A DNA stretch of 64,000 nucleotides from Chinchilla lanigera (lineage: Eukaryota > Chordata > Mammalia > Rodentia > Chinchillidae): contig NW_004955501.1 in NCBI RefSeq assembly GCF_000276665.1, positions 5,364,919 to 5,428,918 on the forward strand, in the 5' to 3' direction. The translations under genes were made by a program, and so were the position numbers. Numbering within the stretch: the first letter of the stretch is position 1; every line of letters begins with the position of its first letter. Under the pieces are notes generated by a model. That model had not been told where the DNA came from and did no database searches. It was given only the letters and a program-made list of their open reading frames with translations. Below, in pieces: positions 58,005-64,000 of this stretch.

Positions 58005-58400
58005 TTCCTGAGAAACCACTTTGAAGATACCACCATGTATTACAGCAGTCATTGTTATTTTCCTAGAAATCTATCCATAACTCTGTAATGTTTGTATTGT
58101 TCCTATCCTGTTTCATAAATGGATCCATGTTTATTATTATGTGTTTCCTACAACAACTATTGAGAATTATTGAATGATTATTCAATAGGTCACTCAAGCA
58201 TAGTTCTATTTATATTCTTTAGAAGCCACTTTGAAGATACCTAAGTATAGTACAACTACTGATAATCTCGTACCTCTTTTGTCTGCAACTCAATATTATT
58301 TGTCTGTTTTCCTGAGAAACTATCTTGTTTCTCAGGAAACAATATGTAAAACAATAACCATTGATAATCTCCTACCACTTTGTAATTTGGTAAGCCCCCC
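58005..58400 (+). repeat. Degenerate AT-rich tandem array, about 100-bp period
   Basis: AGAAACCACTTTGAAGATAC at 58011 recurs as AGAAGCCACTTTGAAGATAC at 58221. The word ACAACTAYTGAKAATYWTTG-like recurs near 58153, 58252 and 58351, spaced by 99 bases, and a weaker match lies near 58042. This suggests four diverged units. A 13-bp-arm hairpin (TTTCCTGAGAAAC and GTTTCTCAGGAAA) lies at 58308-58339. Confidence 0.6.
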
Positions 58401-58664
58401 CTATTATTATGTTATCCTTCTTTTACTCTTTAAAATAAAAAAAAAAAAATGATGAGGCCCTGCCTTGCAGGAAAGGTACATCTAGAAAGAAAATCCAGCT
58501 CAGCAGATAAGCAAGATGCCCTGGGGACAGGTATTCTTGTCTGAAGTTTTGTGCCTGTCCAGTCTGGCATTCACTTTACAATGATACTTTGCTGGGGCCC
58601 CTCTGGCTTTAGAAGACCCATCAGCCCTTCTGACGTGCAGTTATCTGGTATTACAAACAAATTT

Positions 58665-58825
58665 TTGTGCTCCCAACTCCAAAATTCATACGTTAAAACC
58701 GATTCCATAACATAGTGGTACTTGGAGGTAGGTCTTACTCTAGAATTGTGAGAAACAAATTTCTGCTATTTACAAGCAATCCAGTCTCTGGTATTCTATT
58801 ACATCAGCCCCAAAAGACTAAGGTG
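58665..58825 (+). mobile_element. MLT1-type LTR, internally deleted
   Basis: 'caactccaaaattcatacgt', 'taaaaccgattccataacat' and the end 'caatccagtctctggtattc' with 'atcagccccaaaagacta' are the two ends of an MLT1-class LTR. The middle is missing. Confidence 0.65.
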
Positions 58826-61635
58826 CCTGCAAAGGAATGATGATGAGAGCACCTCAAAAAACCCAAGAGGCACTGAGAGGATTTTCAGACTGCTTTTGGA
58901 AGGTCCATTCTCAGCACAGAGCTGCAGATAAATGCAGTACACATTGTCTATTTAGTCTCACCTAGGAAGGCTTGAAGGCCTTATTTACACATGAGGAACA
59001 AATCCAGGGAAAAACAAATGATTTTTTAAAATGTAGTCACTGAGTTCTCTCCCATTCATAAGTAGCAAGTTTACGCCATTCTTCTAGGAACTAATTATAT
59101 ACCACTGGTGCTTCTTGTTGTCTTCAGTAGTTCTACATCTAAATATTATTTTATTTTTCAAATTCACCTTCTCTTCTCAATGTAACTGGAAAAGTTTCTG
59201 AAAGCCAAGATCCATCTTAAGCATCTTAATACCCTCATAGTTTTGAGCCTCACAACAAAATAAGATTCCAATATCCACTTGCTGGATAAATCATTTTGAA
59301 ACTATTAGTCTCTTTACAGTTTTCCTAAAAGATTGAAGTATAATAAAATATCGTGTGTGTGTGCGTATGTGTATGAGAAATACTTCACATTTGGTAAATG
59401 AAGAATTTTCTCTTACTTAGTGCAATTATTCTGACTGAACAGATAAATTCCAATCTTAAAACTCTTCCAGATAAACATATCTCAAATTTCTAATTATTCT
59501 GTGCTATATTTATGCATCAGTTGATTAGCCACTTAAATTGTTGTCATTATTAATAATTAAAATAAAAGTATCACAAATAATTCTGTGGCTTTGCAGAGGG
59601 TCACAGTCTTGTACATGGGTTTTAATATTTGCTGAGTCTCTCCAGTCCTGCTTAAATTAACCTCAGCCACTCAGCTCAGCTCTACAGAGAAGCAGTGCAG
59701 AATCTTACTTGATTCTGCAGGGAGATCAGACACTGCCTGTTTGCAGGGAACTGGTCACTAATGTTTGAGAGTTGAGGAGGAAAACTAGAACTAACCTTTT
59801 GGTGATTGAAGTGAGTGGGTATCCCAAAGGATTGAAGAGGGATTACGCACCTTGAGCCCACAAGAAGTGATTCAAAAACATATATATGGGTGGTTAAAAA
59901 CAAACACATTATATGGTCCATGAACTCCAGAACTTTTTTACAAGGTACACAGGTGAGACTACTTTGTGCCACAACCACTTCTGCTACATGTTTCTATATT
60001 TAGGGAGCTTTCTTCTTCAAAGGCTGATTTTAGGTTGTATAAAAGTCTTAGTGAATAAGACACAAAAACAAGCTGGCAGCATCCAGGCTGAGTGCTCCAA
60101 ATGCCCCTACAGCTACTTAGGAAGGACAGACAATACCTGCATCCTTAGAATGAGCAAAACTGAGTCTGCTTGGGTGAGAGCAACAGGAATCCTGGCCTAG
60201 TTTTTGTTCATTCTACACAGAGAAGACAAGGATCAGAGAAGCCCAGAGGTGCAAATGTATTTGGGGGAACAGAAGGGAAGTTGAAATGTTTTCACTTCTG
60301 CATTTTTCTTTTGAGAAACTTGGAGGCTACCCTCTAGAGGAAATATGACTCAAATATTCCTCTTGGAAACTTAGCTTTTGCTTGGGATTTCACAAAACAT
60401 CACCGATCCCAAAAGCAAATGGGAAGAAGAGAATGCTGACCTTCCTGGGAAGGACAACTCTTAAGAATCAAGTGTTCCAGGACCATGCCCTTCTGCACGC
60501 TACTCTGTGTGCACCTGGGGGGCCTGGATGCTCTGCATTATGCCTCCTCAAGAACTACTGGTTGCTTCCTCACTAAAAACCACCACAATCACTATAGTAA
60601 AAAAGGAAAGAAAGAGTAGGCACAGTTAAGTAGGCACTTTTTCTCTCTGCAAAAATAGTCTTAAGGCCATTTTTAAAAATCATTTTTAAAACATCGAAAT
60701 TCTTCTCTCCTCGCCTCCAGCTCAGTCACAAATGGCGATCCATCTGCTCACTTCTCTTGCCCTTTGTCCAAGTCTTGGTCTGACCCAGGCAAAGAATGAG
60801 GACTGGTGGGAGCTTCGGCTTCCCACATCATAGACTCTGGTATTGTGGATCTGTCTATTTCCTGGGCTGTAGCATCTCATATGCAGAAACAAAGCCATGA
60901 CCCAGCCTTCCCAGATCTGAATGCTGTCATTCCCTGCTTTGATGTGGCAACCTGATTCTGATTTTATGGCTTAGCTTTGGTTTCTTTACCTTCCACAGAC
61001 TTGTCCTTAGATCTGCATCTCTGTTTCTGCCCTGAGCCTGACTCCAGCTAGCCCTACAAAAGTGCTAAGAGCAAAAGAGGTTCAGCCCTTCCTCTTTGTA
61101 GAGATCTACAAAGCAGGGCTGCTATCTACTGCCAAGGACTTCTTATAGCTCAACCTGGAAAGTATGACCAGGCTAGAACATAGGTAACTAGCTCTACCAT
61201 TCCGATTCTATTTGTACCAGCAAAATGCAAGGAACAATTTAAAATGGAAAATTATAGGACATATATTTTATGGGCAGCATAGTGTACTCTTTTCTTACAT
61301 ATTATTTCTGCATTTTTCTTTTTCTTTTACCTCTTTCCCGCTCTCCCTTTTCACCCAAACTCGTCAGCTTGTCCTGGGGTCTCCAATTCCAATCTCCACC
61401 ATCACGTGATAAAATAAGCAACAAATTATTCACAAGCAAAGTTCAGGCTAAGCTTCCAAGAGATTTTAAAGCAAGCCCTCTCTTCATCTGTATCTCAGCC
61501 TACCTATGTATGGTACAAAGTAAGGAGGGTGGTAGCAACCCTGACTCCTCAGAATACAAAAAGTATGCTAACCTATGAAATAACAGAAACATGTGAGGGG
61601 TTATTACTACTATTACCTGCCTTTATAGGAAAGTT
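58826..61635. other. Unassigned sequence
   Basis: About 2.8 kb. A weak L2 3'-like stretch lies at 59195-59295 and a short GT run near 59353-59373. No coding frame with protein features. Confidence 0.4.
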
Positions 61636-61639
61636 CCTT

Positions 61640-62010
61640 TTTTATGTTTTAGTTTTATTGAGCTATATCAAAAATATCTATGTAGACACATGCATGTGTA
61701 TATACATTATGGTCAATTTGGACATATGCATACACTCATATTACCATCACCACAAACAAAGTACTAAACAAATGCATCACCTCCAAAATTTCCTTGGGTT
61801 CTTTCTTGTGTTTGATGAGTTAGGAAAACATAAGACAAAAATTTATTCTCTTATTATATTTTAATGTGTACCATACCATAACCATAGGTACTGTATTATT
61901 CAACAAATCCCTAAAACGTATCCACCTTGCATAACAGAAACTTTTTTATCCATCATAGAACAATTCTCCACTCCCCGCCCCCAGCCCTAGAAACTAAGGG
62001 AAGAATTTTC
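61640..62010 (-). mobile_element. Old L1M 3' end, left part
   Basis: 'ttagttttattgagctatat', 'tcatattaccatcaccacaa', 'gtactgtattattcaacaaa' and 'ctccactccccgcccccagc' are the antisense 3' UTR of an old L1M. A younger L1 interrupts it at 62011-63138, and it resumes at 63139. Confidence 0.7.
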
Positions 62011-63138
62011 TTTTTTTTTTAATTTTAAAAATAAAAGGAAGAAAACATTAACAGACAGACAACCTTTTACAAAATAGCAAGAGAACAGTACAGACAATGC
62101 AGAGTTACAAACAAAGTGGTAGGAAATTACCAATGCTTGTTGTATGACATATTGATATCTTCAAAGTGGTTTCTCATGAAAACAGACAGAGACATGCAAT
62201 ATTGATCAGTCAAGGACTTACTGACAGTTTCTTTCAGCAAAGAAATAGAAGTCCTTGATCAATCAAGGACTTACTGATAGTTTCTTTCAGCAAAGAATAG
62301 TAGATCAACTATGTTAACTATCCTGTATACACATACATACAAAATTTCTCCTTCTTTCCTTTCTCTTTTCTCACTTCCCAGTTGCCCTTTGCCCTTGAGC
62401 ATTTTCCTATCATTTCACAATGTCTATCATACCTCCTAGTTTAAATGAACTCTTTCAGGTTTTACACTAGTGAGACAATGTGGTGCTTGCACATGCAGGT
62501 CTGATTTATTTCACCTATAAGTATGGTCTCTAGTTGTGACCATTTACCTATAAAGGCCTCGAGTTTATCTTTCTTTATAGCTGAATGATATTCCATTATA
62601 TAAAAGTACCACAATTTTCTTATCCAATCCTCAGTGGATGGACATTTGGGTTGCTTCCACAATTTAGCAATTACAAATTGTGCTGCTATGAACATAGGTG
62701 CACATATATCGCTGTGATATCATGTTTTCAGATCTTCTGGGAAAATACCCAGAAGGGGAATAGTTGGGTTGAGTGTGACGTCTAGACCTAGTTTTCTGAG
62801 GAATCTCCAAACTGATTTCCACAGTGGTTTCACCAGTCTGCATTTCCATCAGCAGTGGAGAAGGGTTCCTATTTCTCCACAGCCTCGCCAGCATTTGTTA
62901 TTGGTTGATTTCTTACTGCTAGCCATTCTTACTGGGATAAGGTAGAATCTCAGTGTTGTTTTAATTTGCATTTCTCGAATGACTAATGATGTTGAACATT
63001 TTCTCATGTGTTTATTTGCCATTTGTATTTCCTTATCTGAGAAGTGTGTATTCATCTCAGCTGCCCATTTTTGGATTGGGTCTTTGAATTTGGGGGGGCT
63101 GATAACTTTTAATTCTTTATATGTTCTAGATAGAAGCC
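62011..63138 (-). mobile_element. Younger 5'-truncated L1 with target duplication
   Basis: The minus strand carries the ORF2 C-terminal region (63138 to about 62460), the 3' UTR and a poly(A) (T run near 62011-62021 on the plus strand). A 15-bp duplication, AAGGGAAGAATTTTC at 61996-62010 and AAGGGCAGAATTTTC at 63139-63153, flanks it. ORF2 phrases such as MFIAAQFVIAKLWKQPKCPS and WYFYIMEYHSAIKKDKLEAF are typical. In-frame TGA codons (complement at 62849-62851 and 62720-62722) show it is dead. A 42-bp stretch of the 3' UTR is duplicated (62203-62244, 62256-62297). Confidence 0.95.
62460..63138 (-). pseudogene. LINE-1 ORF2 C-terminal relic
   Basis: This encodes the last roughly 225 codons of L1 ORF2p, downstream of the reverse transcriptase domain, including the cysteine-bearing tail region (CWRGCGEIGTLLHC, followed at once by a premature stop). 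It begins at the 5' truncation point of the L1 and ends at the natural stop next to the 3' UTR. At least two premature stops disable it. The phrase order and spacing otherwise follow mammalian ORF2p closely, so the copy is not ancient. Confidence 0.9.
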
Positions 63139-63296
63139 AAGGGCAGAATTTTCATTTCTATGAGTTTAATTATTTTAAATAGCTCCTATGGTGGAATCAG
63201 GTATTTCTTCCCAAACTGGTTTATTTCACTTAGTATAATATCCTCTATGTTCACTCATTTCATTGTAAATGGCAGAATTTCCTTCTTTTTAAAGAA
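63139..63296 (-). mobile_element. Old L1M 3' end, right part
   Basis: 'tttctatgagtttaattatt', 'ctggtttatttcacttagta', 'taatatcctctatgttcact' and 'ttgtaaatggcagaatttcc' continue the antisense L1M of 61640-62010 directly after the younger L1's right target duplication. Confidence 0.75.
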
Positions 63297-63344
63297 GAAT
63301 TATATGCATATATTGTATCGCTACCAAAACTCAAATGGCTTTTT

Positions 63345-64000
63345 TTTTTTACAGAAATAAGAAAGTAATCCTAAGATTCATATGGAACTATAAAGTCAAA
63401 TAACCAAAGCAATCTTAAGAAGGAAGAACAAACCTAAAGGCTTCATACTTCCTGATTTCAAAATATATTACAAGCCTACAGCAATTAAAATAGTAGGATA
63501 CTGGCATAAGGAGATATATATATAGAACAATGGAACAGAACAGAGCACTAAGAAGTAAATGCACCTATCTACATATCTCCAGTCAACAGATCTTCAGTAA
63601 TGGTGCCAAGAACAGACAATGGGGAAACGATGGTCTCTTTAACAAAGGGCACTGAGAAAACTGGGTATCTACATGCATGAAAAGTGAATCTAGATATTTA
63701 TCTTACACCACATACATGTTCCACACAAACTCAAAATGGATTAAAGATTTAAATGAGACCTGAAATTATAAAACTACTAGAAGAATACATAGGAAAGACA
63801 CTTAATATTTATTGGTCTTAGTAATGACTTCTTGAATTTGACACCAAAAGCACAGGCAACAAAACCAAATATAGACCATTAAGACAACTTCAAACTAAAA
63901 TGTTTCTAAATAGCAAAAGAAAAATCAACAGAGTGGCATTCTATAGAATGGGAGAAAATATTTGCCACACATCACCCAACAAAGAACTAATATCCAAAAT
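63345..64000 (+). pseudogene. L1M ORF2 relic in sense orientation, runs off window
   Basis: 'cctaagattcatatggaact', 'aggcttcatacttcctgatt', 'gaacaatggaacagaacaga', 'tggattaaagatttaaatga' and 'gagaaaatatttgccacaca' are consecutive L1 ORF2 landmarks of the C-terminal half. It begins about 50 bases after the antisense L1M stops, and increases in ORF2 coordinate towards the window end. Many frameshifts and stops are present. It may be the inverted 5' part of the same L1M insertion (twin priming) or a separate element. Confidence 0.8.

Larger units (their letters stand above)
57185..58461 (+). mobile_element. Unidentified 1.25-kb composite retroposed element
   Basis: The body (about 57196-58446) ends in an A-rich tail (58434-58449) with AAAATAAA just before it. 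An 11-bp perfect duplication GATGAGGCCCT lies at 57185-57195 and 58451-58461. It extends to 15 bp (AAACGATGAGGCCCT, AAATGATGAGGCCCT) with a single CpG-type mismatch, and the site TCT|AAA fits L1 endonuclease. So it was inserted by L1 machinery. Its 5' part is a CpG-rich tandem array (57191-57430), the middle (57431-58000) is single copy with several partly open frames, and the 3' part (58005-58400) is an AT-rich degenerate tandem array. Frames 57186-57632, 57533-57724 and 57688-57954 shift phase and match no protein I know. It could be an SVA-like composite, an L1 5' UTR joined to another transcript, or a processed copy of a non-coding RNA. Confidence 0.75.

Overview
This is AT-rich mammalian nuclear DNA with no recognisable protein-coding gene. 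All open frames longer than about 60 codons were read. None shows a known domain except frames that lie inside LINE-1 ORF2 relics (near 62460-63138 on the minus strand and 63350-64000 on the plus strand). The repeats point to a rodent of the squirrel-related clade: many young tRNA-derived ID SINEs, two B1-plus-ID dimers (B1-dID type, known from squirrels, dormice and allies), MaLR LTRs and L1. The species assignment is inference. The window reads as intergenic or deep intronic sequence. Two splice-site-bounded segments (2068-2124 and 7931-8059) are the only hints of a transcript.

Layout. 1-10 kb: an MLT2-type ERVL LTR, MIR, a MER5A hAT relic, a 60-bp tandem duplication and a long L2 relic. 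10-15.3 kb: a dense nest in which old L1M ORF2 holds ID SINEs and a MER-type DNA transposon, which itself holds a MaLR LTR; a MaLR LTR and an ERV LTR lie just upstream. 15-30 kb: mostly unassigned sequence with MIR, L2, an ERV1-like LTR, L1M pieces and ID SINEs. 30-40 kb: two more MaLR LTRs of the type seen at 11 kb, two MLT1-like LTRs, a second tandem pair of ID SINEs, and long repeat-poor blocks. 40-57 kb: MIR relics, a Tigger/MER8-like transposon, L1M, B1-dID, B1 and MLT1 or MST LTRs. 57.2-58.5 kb: a 1.25-kb retroposed element with a CpG-rich tandem array at its 5' end, a middle segment of unknown origin, a second, AT-rich, degenerate tandem array at its 3' end, a poly(A) tail and target-site duplications. 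61.6-64 kb: an old L1M interrupted by a younger 5'-truncated L1, then L1 ORF2 in the opposite orientation running off the window.

The best candidate for something undescribed is the 57.2-58.5 kb element. Its plan resembles composite non-autonomous retrotransposons such as SVA, or an L1-type promoter array joined to foreign sequence. I do not recognise its middle or its 3' end. Family names were assigned by recognising consensus features by eye, so edges of old repeats are approximate, commonly within 20-50 bases.
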